This document shows, one piece after another, positions 37,659 to 46,245 of a stretch of 64,000 nt of DNA (positions are counted from its first letter, which is position 1; each line of letters starts with the position of its first letter). The DNA comes from DAOTXL01 sp034435455 (GTDB taxonomy: Bacteria; Chloroflexota; Anaerolineae; JAAYZQ01). The notes under the pieces were generated by a model. That model was not told the DNA's origin, did not search any database, and was given only the letters and a program-made list of their open reading frames with translations. The stretch lies in contig DAOTXL010000092.1 in the NCBI GenBank assembly GCA_034435455.1, forward strand, positions 1-64,000, given 5' to 3'. A program made the position numbers and the translations under genes.

Positions 37659-39089
37659 CTATCCCTTGGCCTCCAGAATCTCCTCTGGGATAAAGGTCAC
37701 CTCCAGCTTCAAGTCGCGGGCGATGCGGGCGCTGAGGGCCATCATCCCAGGGACCTCCGTGGCATAGTGGCCGGCCACCACCAGATTCATCCCTGTCTCG
37801 GCGGCAAACAGAAGGCTAAACAGGCTCACCTCGCCGGTGAGGAGGGTGTCGCAGCCCAGCTCCTGGGCCTGGGCCATCCATTCTGTGCGGCCGCCCCAGC
37901 CGGGAATAAGGCACACATGGCCAAAGCTACTGCTGTTTTTCCATTTGCGGGGTTCGACGCCCAGTTGATTGCCCACGCGGACCACAAACTCGGGGAAATG
38001 GCCGGTGGTCAGGCCGTGGACGGCGATAGCTTTCCCTCCCAGGTCAAAGGTGCCCTGGACGGCAACCCGCACCGCCCGGGCCAGGGCGTCGGCGGTGCCC
38101 AGGTCACGGGCCAGGTCCAGGCACTCGTGAGCCGCGTAATAGTTGAGGCCGATCTGGCGCAGGCGGTCGTATTTTTGCCCGGACAGGTGTCGGTCTATGT
38201 CCGGCCAGGCGGCATGGTGGGTGATGAGCAGATCACAACCACGCCTGGCCGCTTCTTCGATGGCCTGGAAGGAGCAGTTGACGGCCAACCCCACCTTGCT
38301 GACCATCGGCCGCCCGCCGACCACCAGGCCGTTGCCCTCCTCCGGCAAACTGTCCACATGCAACAACTCATCCAGGTAAGCTTTGACCTCGACCAGGGTG
38401 CTCGTCGTGGCTTGTAGCGTCATGATCTCCTCCTCGCTCCCCATTGTACCGCCAATTGGCCTTCCGGTCAAGGATCGGACCTGACCGGCGCTGTCCTGGT
38501 GGTGAAAAAGGCCGCTTTCCGCCATCAGGTCCAGCAGGCCCTTGAGAATGCGGGCGGTGGCCCCCCAGATGGTATAGGGACCATAGTCCCAAAAGTGTAC
38601 GTCGTACAGCCGGCCCTGATACTCCCGTTGCTCGACGCGCAGGTGGGCCGGATCGCGCAAAAAAGAAAGCGGCACCTCGACCACCGCCTCTACTTCGCGG
38701 TCGTTGAGCCGGTAGGGAAAAGGGTAGGGGATCACGCCCACCACCGGTGTCACCACAAAGCCGGTCACCGTCGGGCAATCGTCGAGGAGCCCCAACACCT
38801 CCACCGCTTCCGGCGGCACCCCGATCTCTTCGAGCGTTTCGCGCAGGGCGGTGGCCACCCGATCGGCGTCGCCGGGATCGCAGGCGCCGCCGGGGAAGGA
38901 GATCTGCCCCTTGTGGTGCTCCACCGCAGCGGTGCGTTGGGTGACCAACAGGTGCCATTCCCCCTCTTTGCACAACAGAGGCACCAACACTGCGGCACAG
39001 GTCAGCCCTGGATCGTCCACCACCCGCCGGGGGTGGCGGGCCAAAAGCTGCCGGATCGTTTGGCGGAGCGACAGGGGGTCTTGATTCAC
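37659..39089 (-). CDS. Nudix (NudL/CoA-type) hydrolase continuous with Nif3-like protein
   Basis: One open frame of 476 residues holds two usually separate proteins. Residues 1-205 are a CoA-pyrophosphatase-type Nudix enzyme (HHKGQISFPGGACDPGDAD, RETLEEIGV). Residues 223-476 are a full Nif3/DUF34 dinuclear-metal protein (LLITHHAAW, AAHECLDLARDLG, GHYATEVPG). The joint contains a promoter-like element, GAGGAGGAG and an ATG at 38423, so the second half can be made alone. The GTG start at 39089 overlaps the upstream phosphatase stop as GTGA. It may be a true fusion or two adjacent genes whose intergenic region lost its stop. Confidence 0.88.
   Translation of the reverse strand: MNQDPLSLRQTIRQLLARHPRRVVDDPGLTCAAVLVPLLCKEGEWHLLVTQRTAAVEHHKGQISFPGGACDPGDADRVATALRETLEEIGVPPEAVEVLGLLDDCPTVTGFVVTPVVGVIPYPFPYRLNDREVEAVVEVPLSFLRDPAHLRVEQREYQGRLYDVHFWDYGPYTIWGATARILKGLLDLMAESGLFHHQDSAGQVRSLTGRPIGGTMGSEEEIMTLQATTSTLVEVKAYLDELLHVDSLPEEGNGLVVGGRPMVSKVGLAVNCSFQAIEEAARRGCDLLITHHAAWPDIDRHLSGQKYDRLRQIGLNYYAAHECLDLARDLGTADALARAVRVAVQGTFDLGGKAIAVHGLTTGHFPEFVVRVGNQLGVEPRKWKNSSSFGHVCLIPGWGGRTEWMAQAQELGCDTLLTGEVSLFSLLFAAETGMNLVVAGHYATEVPGMMALSARIARDLKLEVTFIPEEILEAKG
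38423..38471 (-). promoter_or_regulatory. Internal promoter and ribosome site for the Nif3-like half
   Basis: TTGACC (38466-38471) and TACAAT (38443-38448) are 17 bp apart, and GAGGAGGAG lies just before the ATG at 38423. The arrangement is that of a normal gene start, though the Nudix frame reads through it. A TACAATGG -10 also occurs in front of the STAS gene (43617-43622). Confidence 0.65.
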
Positions 39090-42000
39090 GCCGTCTTGCG
39101 CTTCACCACCAACAGCGTCAAATCGTCGAACTGCGGGGCATCGCCGGTGAAAGCGGTGAGGGCCCGGTCCACCGCCTGGACCAGCTCCTCTGCCGACCGG
39201 TGGCGGTGGGCGCTCACCACCTCCAGCAGCCGCTCCCGGCCAAACATCTGCAACCCGGTATCCAAAGCCTCGACGACGCCGTCGGTGTACAGGACGAGCA
39301 GGTCACCCGGTTCCAGGTGGGCTGTCTGCTCCTCGAACTGAAGGTTGGGCATAACCCCCAGGGCCATGCCTGCCGACGGCAGCACTTCGACCACACCGCT
39401 GGCGGCCCGCACCAGCAGGGGGGGCATGTGGCCGGCGTTGACATAGCGGACCTCCCCCGAATCGGGGTGAAGCACGGCGTAACACAGGGTGACAAACAGG
39501 CCGGAGCGGGCGTCGGCCAGGATCAGGTCGTTGGCCCGGGAGACGGCCGCGGCCGGTGGTCGCCCGTCGAGGGCCATGGTCCGCACCAGCGTGCGCGACA
39601 GGACCATAAACAGCGCCGCCGGCACCCCCTTGTCTGCCACGTCGGCCACGAGCAGGCCCAGGCGGTCGCCGGACGTTGCCCCTCCGTCGGAGGGAAGCGA
39701 GAAAAAGTCGTAAAAGTCGCCCCCCACCTGCCGCGCCGACCGCCAGAGGACTGCCAATCCCCAGCCGGGTACCTGCGGACACCGCTCAGGCAGGAAGCTG
39801 GTCTGGATGCGCCGCGCTACCTCCAGCTCCTGCTTCATCCGCTCCTGCTCGGCAGCTTCCTGGAGCAGGCGGTCATTTTCCACAGCGAGCGCCGCCTGGC
39901 CGGCAATGCCGGCGAGGATGTTCCTCCAGCGGTCGGCAAAGCGTTGGGTGGAACCGGCATAATCCACGACCATGACCCCCAGCACCTCACCTTTGCTGAC
40001 CAGCGGCAGGGCCAGCAGCGACCGCCGGCCCTTCTCCTCCGGCTCCCCAACCACCCAGCCCGGCAGGTCGGGCAGCGTGACAAAGGGCCTGCCGGCCAGC
40101 AGTTCGCGGATCCGGGGGTCATCGGCCGGGAAGGATCGGGACCCAAAGGCAGCGCGGGCCGCCCCTTTCAGGCCGTATTGCTGGTAGGGCACAAAGGCAG
40201 CCGTGGCCGGATCCCGCAGGAAGAAGGCGCACACCTCCACCCCGACGAGCATGGGGGTGATGCGGGCGATGGCCGCCAGGGTCTCGGCCAGGTCGGTCGA
40301 ACGGCTGACCGCCTCGGCCACCTGGAGGAGGGCCATGGAGACATAGGCCTCCTCCTGCTGAGCCTGGACCAGTTGCGCGCTGTAGATGACCATGGCCGCC
40401 TGGTTGGCGATCCCGGTCAGCATATCAATCAGCCGCGGGCTGAAGGGATGGGTCGCCCCGGCATAGTCCACCATCATGACCCCCAGCAGCTCATTCTGAG
40501 CCAGAAGGGGCAGCAGCAACACCTCCTGAATGTCAAAGGTCTCCACCAGGTCCGGCGGGATCAACCCGCCGTCGTCGGTGGCGCTGACAAGCCGGGGGCT
40601 CTTTTCCCACCGCACCAGGTCGAGGGCCGGGAAGCTTCCCTCCGGGAAGAGCAGATGGTCAAAGGTTTCCCGCAACTCGCGGGAGAGGCCGTGGGTCTGC
40701 GCCGGGACAAACGCCTCGGCCTCGCCATCCCACAGCAGCAGGGCACAGCGGTCCACGCCGGCCAGGAGGGGGGTCAGGCGGACGATGGTGGTCAGCACGG
40801 CATCCATGTCTGAGACATGGCTCATGGTATCGGCCACCTGGAGCAGGGCGGTGGCAAACCAGGCCTGCTGCTGTTCGGCCTCGTATAGCCGCGCCTTGTG
40901 GATGGCGACAGCCACCTGGCTGCCCAACGTCTCCAGGATAAACAGGTCGTCGGGGCCGAAGGCGTTGATCTGGTCGCTCTGCACGTCGAGGAGGCCCACC
41001 AACTCCCCTTCCAACAGGAGGGGGACGACCAGCTCCGAGCGGGTCTCATCCAACGCCTCGACGCAGCGGTAGCGGGCATCGTTCTCCACGTCGTTGACGA
41101 CCACCGCCTGGCCGTGGGCGGCCACCCAGCCGATCAGCCCCTCTCCCCACGCCGCTTCCACGGCCACGGCGGGCTGGCCGGCGCTGGCGCTGGCCTGGAA
41201 GGTGACCGTCTGGCGTTGCCGGTCGGCGGTAAAGATGCCGACATGGTAATAGCCAAAGTTGTTGCGGATGAGGTCCACCACCTTCTGGAACAGTTCACCA
41301 AGGTCCAGGGTGGCAGAGACCTGGCGGCTCACTTCGCCGATGGTGGCCAGTTGCCGGGCCCGCCGGCGCTCCTGGGCGTACAACCGGGCCTTCTGGATGG
41401 CAACAGCGGCCTGATTGCCCATCGCCGAGAGGACCCGGAGGTCGCTCTCGCCGTAGGCGTACCGTCGGAACGACTGGACCGCCATAATGCCGATGACCGT
41501 CTCGCCGGCCATGAGGGGCACGAACAGGGCGGAGGAGGGTGGCTGGTCGGCTATGTACACCGGCTGGGCCGGGAGCCGGTCCTTCTCCCGCTCAAAATCG
41601 CCGACCAGCAGCGGCTGTTTGGAGCTGCGCATCCAGTTGACCAGCCCTACGCCGGGAGCCAGGCGGAAAGTCCGGGACGGCTGGGGTTGTCCCTGCCGCA
41701 TCCAGAGCTTGATGGTGTACTCGTCGCCATCGAACAGGCCCAGGTGAAAGATGGTGGTATCGGCGATGCGGCTGGCGTGCTCGTACATCAACCGGCACAA
41801 CTCGTCCACGTCCAGTTGGGCCTGGGCAATGGCCGCGCTCACCTGCTCGATCGTGGACAGTTCGGTCACGCGCTGCGTCAGTTTGGCGCGGGCAGTGGCC
41901 CACCGCTGGGCCAGCACGGCCACCGCGACGATGACCAGCGCCTGGATGGCAAAGGCCATCCAACTCAAATGGACATAGACCAGGGCGACCACCAGGCTGA

Positions 42001-42697
42001 AAGGCAGGGGCAGCAGCTCGACCAGGAAGGCTGAGGGGACGGCATCACGGAAAAAGAGGTTCAGCCGCTCCTTCCCCCCCTGCAAATAGTCCAGAATGCC
42101 CCAGGCCACATGGTCCAGGGCAAACCACAGGAGGCAGGCGCAGCCGAGGGCCAGCAAGGCGCGCGCTCCCGGTCCTCCGGCCAGGCCGGGACCGACGGTT
42201 GCCAGGGGCAGCGGGCCGTTGATCGCCTGGAACATCGCACCGGCGGCAAAGGCCATCAGCACTTTGAGGCCGGCGTTGAACAGAGGGATATCGGCCAGGT
42301 GGTAACGATTCAGCCGTTGGTGGCGCAGAGCGTTCAGTTCCAGATAGGTCAGCCCGCTGAGGGCAGCCACAGCCGCCCCTGCCACCGGCCCCAGGGCCAA
42401 CACGGCTGCCAGATCAATCACCCCAGCCAGGCTATGGACGACGGGGGATCCGAGATGAAAGCTGGAGCGCTGCACCAGAAACGACAGGACGATAAACACC
42501 AGGATGGCCCCCCATGGAAGCTGCCGCCGATGGACCACCAGGTCGCAGGCCAACAGCCCCAACCCGGCCAGGCCCACCAGCAAACTGTAGAGCGACGATG
42601 GGGCCAGGAGCGAAGCTGCATGCGGCAATGGTGATTCAATTGGCGCTTGGGAACGGTCGGCTTGCACTTGGCACAACTCCCAGGGTATCTTGTTCAC
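39086..42697 (-). CDS. Membrane sensor with four GAF domains and PP2C (SpoIIE/RsbU-type) phosphatase
   Basis: This 1203-residue protein has six or seven membrane segments (about 30-270) and four GAF domains (about 275-960), each opening with a helix such as TELSTIEQVSAAIAQAQLD. A PPM phosphatase domain follows, with GGDFYDFF, VADVADKGVPAALFM, NAGHMPPLL, LYTDGVVEA and FDDLTLLVV, so the metal-binding Asp residues are present. It should dephosphorylate a STAS anti-anti-sigma protein in response to ligands. The matching RsbW and STAS genes lie immediately upstream. The start GTG at 42697 has no strong ribosome site, so a later GTG is possible. Confidence 0.92.
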   Translation of the reverse strand: MNKIPWELCQVQADRSQAPIESPLPHAASLLAPSSLYSLLVGLAGLGLLACDLVVHRRQLPWGAILVFIVLSFLVQRSSFHLGSPVVHSLAGVIDLAAVLALGPVAGAAVAALSGLTYLELNALRHQRLNRYHLADIPLFNAGLKVLMAFAAGAMFQAINGPLPLATVGPGLAGGPGARALLALGCACLLWFALDHVAWGILDYLQGGKERLNLFFRDAVPSAFLVELLPLPFSLVVALVYVHLSWMAFAIQALVIVAVAVLAQRWATARAKLTQRVTELSTIEQVSAAIAQAQLDVDELCRLMYEHASRIADTTIFHLGLFDGDEYTIKLWMRQGQPQPSRTFRLAPGVGLVNWMRSSKQPLLVGDFEREKDRLPAQPVYIADQPPSSALFVPLMAGETVIGIMAVQSFRRYAYGESDLRVLSAMGNQAAVAIQKARLYAQERRRARQLATIGEVSRQVSATLDLGELFQKVVDLIRNNFGYYHVGIFTADRQRQTVTFQASASAGQPAVAVEAAWGEGLIGWVAAHGQAVVVNDVENDARYRCVEALDETRSELVVPLLLEGELVGLLDVQSDQINAFGPDDLFILETLGSQVAVAIHKARLYEAEQQQAWFATALLQVADTMSHVSDMDAVLTTIVRLTPLLAGVDRCALLLWDGEAEAFVPAQTHGLSRELRETFDHLLFPEGSFPALDLVRWEKSPRLVSATDDGGLIPPDLVETFDIQEVLLLPLLAQNELLGVMMVDYAGATHPFSPRLIDMLTGIANQAAMVIYSAQLVQAQQEEAYVSMALLQVAEAVSRSTDLAETLAAIARITPMLVGVEVCAFFLRDPATAAFVPYQQYGLKGAARAAFGSRSFPADDPRIRELLAGRPFVTLPDLPGWVVGEPEEKGRRSLLALPLVSKGEVLGVMVVDYAGSTQRFADRWRNILAGIAGQAALAVENDRLLQEAAEQERMKQELEVARRIQTSFLPERCPQVPGWGLAVLWRSARQVGGDFYDFFSLPSDGGATSGDRLGLLVADVADKGVPAALFMVLSRTLVRTMALDGRPPAAAVSRANDLILADARSGLFVTLCYAVLHPDSGEVRYVNAGHMPPLLVRAASGVVEVLPSAGMALGVMPNLQFEEQTAHLEPGDLLVLYTDGVVEALDTGLQMFGRERLLEVVSAHRHRSAEELVQAVDRALTAFTGDAPQFDDLTLLVVKRKTA

Positions 42698-42710
42698 CGG
42701 GAGGGATGGT

Positions 42711-43139
42711 TCACTCCCGGCCGGGCAGCCGCTTGATCATGGTCAGCACGTTCCCCTTCCTGGGATCGAGGGTGAGCCTGACCTCGTCCATCACCTGCCG
42801 GATCAGGTACAACCCCAGGCCGCCCAGGGCGCGGTCCTGGAGAGGGGCGGTGACATCCGGCACCGACACAGCATCGAGGTCAAAACCCCGGCCCCAATCG
42901 CGGACGCAGACGACGAACGCCCGGTCGGTCAGGCCACAGCTTACCTCCATATCGCCCGGTTCCAGGTCCTGATAGGCATGGTCCACCACGTTGGCGCAGG
43001 CTTCATCCACTGCCAACTGGAGCTGGCCCTGAAGGCGGTCGTCGAGCCCCACCGCCCGGGCCGACTCGCGCACGCATTCGACGGCGCGCGGCACATTATC
43101 GAGAGTGGCGGCCAGCCTGAGCCTGGCCAGCAATTTCAT
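42711..43139 (-). CDS. RsbW-like serine kinase / anti-sigma factor
   Basis: This 142-residue HATPase_c_2 protein has an N-box D-E-A-C-A-N-V-V-D-H-A-Y, G1 box DWGRGFD and G2 box LGGLGLYLI. Such proteins bind and silence a sigma factor or phosphorylate the STAS partner. It lies 13 nt upstream of the PP2C gene and 89 nt downstream of the STAS gene, giving the classic antagonist-kinase-phosphatase set. No sigma factor gene is in the window. The ribosome site is AGGGGGA. Confidence 0.92.
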   Translation of the reverse strand: MKLLARLRLAATLDNVPRAVECVRESARAVGLDDRLQGQLQLAVDEACANVVDHAYQDLEPGDMEVSCGLTDRAFVVCVRDWGRGFDLDAVSVPDVTAPLQDRALGGLGLYLIRQVMDEVRLTLDPRKGNVLTMIKRLPGRE

Positions 43140-43162
43140 GGAAGATCCCCCTATGACGAAGA

Positions 43163-43194
43163 ACCGCCGTTTGCCCCTGGCGGGAACCGGCGGT
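43163..43194. other. Hairpin between STAS and RsbW-like genes
   Basis: ACCGCCG (43163-43169) pairs with CGGCGGT (43188-43194) across an 18-nt loop, just upstream of the RsbW-like ribosome site. It has no T tract. It might set the ratio between the two partners, but this is speculative. Confidence 0.4.
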
Positions 43195-43228
43195 CCTGTC
43201 TGGCCGAATGCTGAACCGTGGGCAGGAG

Positions 43229-43567
43229 CTAGAAGCTGCCGACGGCGTGAAGATCCGACTCGTAGAACTTGAACAGGCGGTCGAACCCCACGAGATTGAA
43301 CGTCTCTTTCAGTTCGGGTTGGATCTCGGAAATGACCACATCGCCGGGCGGGATCATGCGGCGGACCTTCATCAGCGCCGAGAGCAGGGCCTTGAGGCCA
43401 GCGCTGCTGATATATTCGGTATCCCGCAAATTCACGACGACGTTCTTTTGTCCGGCCTGGATCAGGCCCAGCAACATTTCTTCCAGCGTGGGTGCCGCGG
43501 AACTGTCCACCCGCCCGGAAACGGTGACCAACTCGCAGCGCTTCATCGTCTCGGTTTTGATGTCCAT
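43229..43567 (-). CDS. STAS-domain anti-anti-sigma factor (RsbV/SpoIIAA-like)
   Basis: This 112-residue single STAS domain has NVVVNLRDTEYISSAGLKAL, where the Ser following Y-I-S is the usual phosphorylation site. In its unphosphorylated form such a protein captures the RsbW-like kinase and frees the regulator. I chose the ATG at 43567 (GGGGAGAG upstream). A promoter lies at 43617-43645, so this gene heads the STAS-kinase-phosphatase unit. Confidence 0.93.
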   Translation of the reverse strand: MDIKTETMKRCELVTVSGRVDSSAAPTLEEMLLGLIQAGQKNVVVNLRDTEYISSAGLKALLSALMKVRRMIPPGDVVISEIQPELKETFNLVGFDRLFKFYESDLHAVGSF

Positions 43568-43616
43568 CTTTCTCTCCCCTGTGTGATTTTCAGAAAACCT
43601 GCTTGACGTTGCCGCC

Positions 43617-43645
43617 ATTGTACCACACTTGCTCCCAGAGGGCAA
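43617..43645 (-). promoter_or_regulatory. Promoter of the STAS/RsbW/PP2C unit
   Basis: TACAAT (43617-43622) is 17 bp from TTGCCC (43640-43645). It starts transcription about 40-45 nt before the STAS ATG, in the gap after the O-antigen-ligase-like gene. Confidence 0.6.
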
Positions 43646-43660
43646 ACAGGCCACACAACT

Positions 43661-45160
43661 CTATCGGCAGCCGGCGCCGATCTCCTGCCCCTCCTGCCGG
43701 CCGGGCGATGGAGAGCCGGCTTCGGATCCCAGCCGCACTGCCACCATCGCCAACCCCACGTAGAGCCAAAAGATGGACACGGAATGGGGAAAGTCCAGGT
43801 TGAAAAAATAATGGTCGAACAGCCCCCCCACCAGGATGCCGATCACCGCAGCGGCCAGGCCCAACAAGGAGGCATCCAGGTCCATGGCGGGGTTTTCCCG
43901 GACCAGGGGCCAGGCGCGCTTCACTTGAAGGAAAAACAGGGTGAGGAAAGACAAAAAGACGCCCAGCCCGATCAGGCCCATCTCCTCGGCCATAAGCAGA
44001 TAAACGTTAGACACGCCGAGATACAGGCTGCTCTCCGGCGTACCGGCAAAGCCCACACCGATCCACGGGTGGCGGCCGATCAAAAGAAGCGCATCCTTGT
44101 ACTCCCCCAGGCGCATCAGCGTCGCCAGGTCCTGGAGTTGGACGCCTTCGATAAAGTGCTGCACATAGTCCTGCGTCTGGGGCAAGAGCAACAGCAGCGC
44201 GGCTGCCGCCAGCATCAGCGGGATCATCTTCCGGTAGCGCACCAGGGCCAACACCCCCAACCCCACGGCCAGGCCCAGCATCGAACCCCGCGAGTAGGTC
44301 AGGTACAGGCACAGGGCATCGGTCAGGGCCATCCCGGCCAACAAGGGCCGTCTCAGGAGCGGCTTCTGGGCAAAGAGTTGGGCCGCGGTCAGGGTCGTGA
44401 TGAGGATCAGCAGGCCGCCGAGCACGTTCGGATCGGTCGAGGTGGAGATGGCCCGCAGGGGGAGATCGGGGTTGTCCTCGATGTAACGCAGCACCCCTGC
44501 ACCGGTCGGATACCCCACCCGTCCCAGCGCCGACAGCAGCCGGATGCTCAGTTCGCGGGGCAGGAAGTAGAGGACCACGCCGATCAAGGCAGCCGCAAAC
44601 CCGGCCAGGACCAGGGCCAGCACCAACTCCTGAAGCTGCCGCCGGGTGCGCACGCAGTTGACAACAACGAAAAAGAGGGCGATGCTCAGCAGGATCTCGG
44701 CAAAGTGGCGCAGGATGTAGGAATTGAGGGAAGCGTGGGCCAACCCGGCCACAAACGAAGCGCAGGCCAACAGCATAAAGATGGCAAGAGGAAGGCCCAC
44801 CGGGGTGCCAATAAATCGGCCGGCCTTGCCGGTGGCCATGCGCACGATCCAGACGAAATAGAGGGCCAGCAGGGCCAGGTCCAGAAAGGTCGGCGTAAAG
44901 CCGATCTTGAACGGCAGCGCCCCAAAGGGCAGCAGGCACACCAGGCCGATGGTGGCCACCAGGCTCCACTGCGTGTCGCGCAGCATCAACCATCCGCCGA
45001 CGATGGCCACTACCCCTACAGCCGCCAGGATGGGTGACAGGATGGCTACATAGGCACCGGCGACCAGGCCGGCCGCCACGCCCAGGACGACGGTCGCGGT
45101 CAGGGCCAGGCGACGGTCACATTCTATGAACAGTCGCTGTAAAGAGTTCTCAACTCTCAA
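43661..45160 (-). CDS. O-antigen ligase / polymerase-like membrane protein
   Basis: This protein of up to 499 residues has about twelve membrane helices, a large loop between residues 230 and 350, and the family segment YKDALLLIGRHPWIGVGFAG. This matches the O-antigen ligase (PF04932) group that joins or polymerises glycans at the membrane. The start is doubtful: the TTG at 45160 lies in a simple repeat (GAATTGAGAATTGAGA) next to the tRNA, so translation may start a few codons later. Its C-terminus is polar and short. Confidence 0.8.
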   Translation of the reverse strand: MRVENSLQRLFIECDRRLALTATVVLGVAAGLVAGAYVAILSPILAAVGVVAIVGGWLMLRDTQWSLVATIGLVCLLPFGALPFKIGFTPTFLDLALLALYFVWIVRMATGKAGRFIGTPVGLPLAIFMLLACASFVAGLAHASLNSYILRHFAEILLSIALFFVVVNCVRTRRQLQELVLALVLAGFAAALIGVVLYFLPRELSIRLLSALGRVGYPTGAGVLRYIEDNPDLPLRAISTSTDPNVLGGLLILITTLTAAQLFAQKPLLRRPLLAGMALTDALCLYLTYSRGSMLGLAVGLGVLALVRYRKMIPLMLAAAALLLLLPQTQDYVQHFIEGVQLQDLATLMRLGEYKDALLLIGRHPWIGVGFAGTPESSLYLGVSNVYLLMAEEMGLIGLGVFLSFLTLFFLQVKRAWPLVRENPAMDLDASLLGLAAAVIGILVGGLFDHYFFNLDFPHSVSIFWLYVGLAMVAVRLGSEAGSPSPGRQEGQEIGAGCR

Positions 45161-45175
45161 TTCTCAATTCTCGAG

Positions 45176-45272
45176 CGGGAGTGGATGGGAGTCGAACCCA
45201 CCAGGGCTGCCTCTGCAGCACCCCCCAGACGGTTTTGAAGACCGCGGAGCCCACCGGGACTCAACCACCCCC
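45176..45272 (-). tRNA. selC: tRNA-Sec (anticodon UCA)
   Basis: A 97-nt tRNA folds with the special selenocysteine geometry. It has an 8-bp acceptor stem (GGGGGTGG with CCACTCCC, one G-T), a 6-bp D stem with a 4-nt loop (GAGTCC/GGGCTC), and an anticodon stem CGGT/ACCG with loop CTTCAAA. A long variable arm (GGGTGCTGC/GCAGCCC) and a T arm (GTGGG TTCGACT CCCAT) complete it. The anticodon TCA is at 45236-45238. CCA is not encoded. It implies that UGA is read as selenocysteine in this organism. SelA, SelB and SelD genes are not in the window. Confidence 0.95.
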
Positions 45273-45324
45273 ACGCTACCGATCCATAAGGCGACCGCCC
45301 AGCGGCCCAGCCGTGGGCCCGTAT

Positions 45325-45353
45325 AGCATACCCGGTTTTGTTCAATTCGTCAA
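45325..45353 (-). promoter_or_regulatory. Promoter of tRNA-Sec
   Basis: TTGACG (45348-45353) and TATGCT (45325-45330) are 17 bp apart, placing the start about 45 nt before the tRNA. The glycan-ligase gene starts 16 nt after the tRNA and may share the transcript. Confidence 0.6.
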
Positions 45354-45385
45354 GTGTCCCTATGCCACAGGCATCAGGGGGGGAT

Positions 45386-45405
45386 GCCGGCCATTGGCGG
45401 CCGGC
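45386..45405. terminator. GC hairpin after the alpha/beta-hydrolase gene
   Basis: GCCGGCC (45386-45392) and GGCCGGC (45399-45405) form a perfect 7-bp stem 10 nt past the hydrolase stop. It is followed by a C run rather than a T run on the transcript, so it is at best a Rho-assisted end or mRNA-stability hairpin. Confidence 0.4.
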
Positions 45406-45415
45406 GTGCCTCTGC

Positions 45416-46207
45416 TCAGCGGGTGCGCCGCCGCCACTCCTTTTTGACGCTCAGCTCCTGCAGCTCCTCTGGCGTTTCCACGTCCATAAAGTCGCGGAGC
45501 AGGCGGGCAAACCTGGCCGGCTCATCGAGCATGGGGAAATGTTGGGCATCGGGCAGCACAATGGCCCGCGCGGTGTAATGGTCCCCCTCCAGTTCGTCGG
45601 CGGCGGAGGGGTCGATCACCGGATCCTTGCCGCCGTAAACGGTGAGGAGCGGCAGATCGATCTCTTCCAGCATCTCCCTCAGGTCGAGGCGCGCCACCGC
45701 CTGGATGGTCAGGGCAACGGCGTTGTGGGCCATCTTGGGCAGGCTGCTTTCTACTTCTGGATAGGGACGTTGCCGCTGCCAAAACAGCCGGGCCAGCGCG
45801 TCGTTTGAACCGGCGGTGAGCAATTTACGGTTGATGCAATCGGCGTTCAGGGGCAGACAGACGGCCATCACCTTAGACACCCGGTCGGGGTGCCTGGCAG
45901 CCATCGTGACGCCGATGGCTGCGCCCAGGGTGTGGCCCACGATAGGGGCACGGCCGATGCCCAGCCCGTCCATGAACTTGAGGAGCAGATCGACATAGCC
46001 GTCCAGATCGTACTTTTCATAGCCCTTATCCGAATCGCCAAAGCCCCACAGGTCCAGGGAGTAGGTACGGTGATCGCTGGAGAACAGGTCCATCACCGGA
46101 ACCCAGTAGCGCCACGACCCCAGCCAGCCGTGGACAAAGATGATCGGTTGGCCCCGGCCAAAGGTCTCATAGTGGATGAGGCTGCGATCGATCAGGAGCC
46201 CGCTCAT
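45416..46207 (-). CDS. Alpha/beta-hydrolase with Thr at the nucleophile position (RsbQ-like context)
   Basis: This 263-residue alpha/beta-hydrolase has the oxyanion segment IIFVHGWLGSWRYW, acid residue in VYGGKDPVID and histidine in DAQHFPML. Its nucleophile elbow reads G-H-T-L-G (codon ACC) instead of G-H-S-x-G, one base from Ser. Activity may be lost or changed. It sits downstream of a receiver and an RsbT-like kinase. That recalls RsbQ, the hydrolase-fold partner of RsbP in Bacillus energy-stress sensing; the link is inference. The ATG at 46207 is preferred by family length. Confidence 0.85.
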   Translation of the reverse strand: MSGLLIDRSLIHYETFGRGQPIIFVHGWLGSWRYWVPVMDLFSSDHRTYSLDLWGFGDSDKGYEKYDLDGYVDLLLKFMDGLGIGRAPIVGHTLGAAIGVTMAARHPDRVSKVMAVCLPLNADCINRKLLTAGSNDALARLFWQRQRPYPEVESSLPKMAHNAVALTIQAVARLDLREMLEEIDLPLLTVYGGKDPVIDPSAADELEGDHYTARAIVLPDAQHFPMLDEPARFARLLRDFMDVETPEELQELSVKKEWRRRTR

Positions 46208-46245
46208 CAGGTTCTGCTCCCAGTCCGGTTCCAATCCCCACAGAA

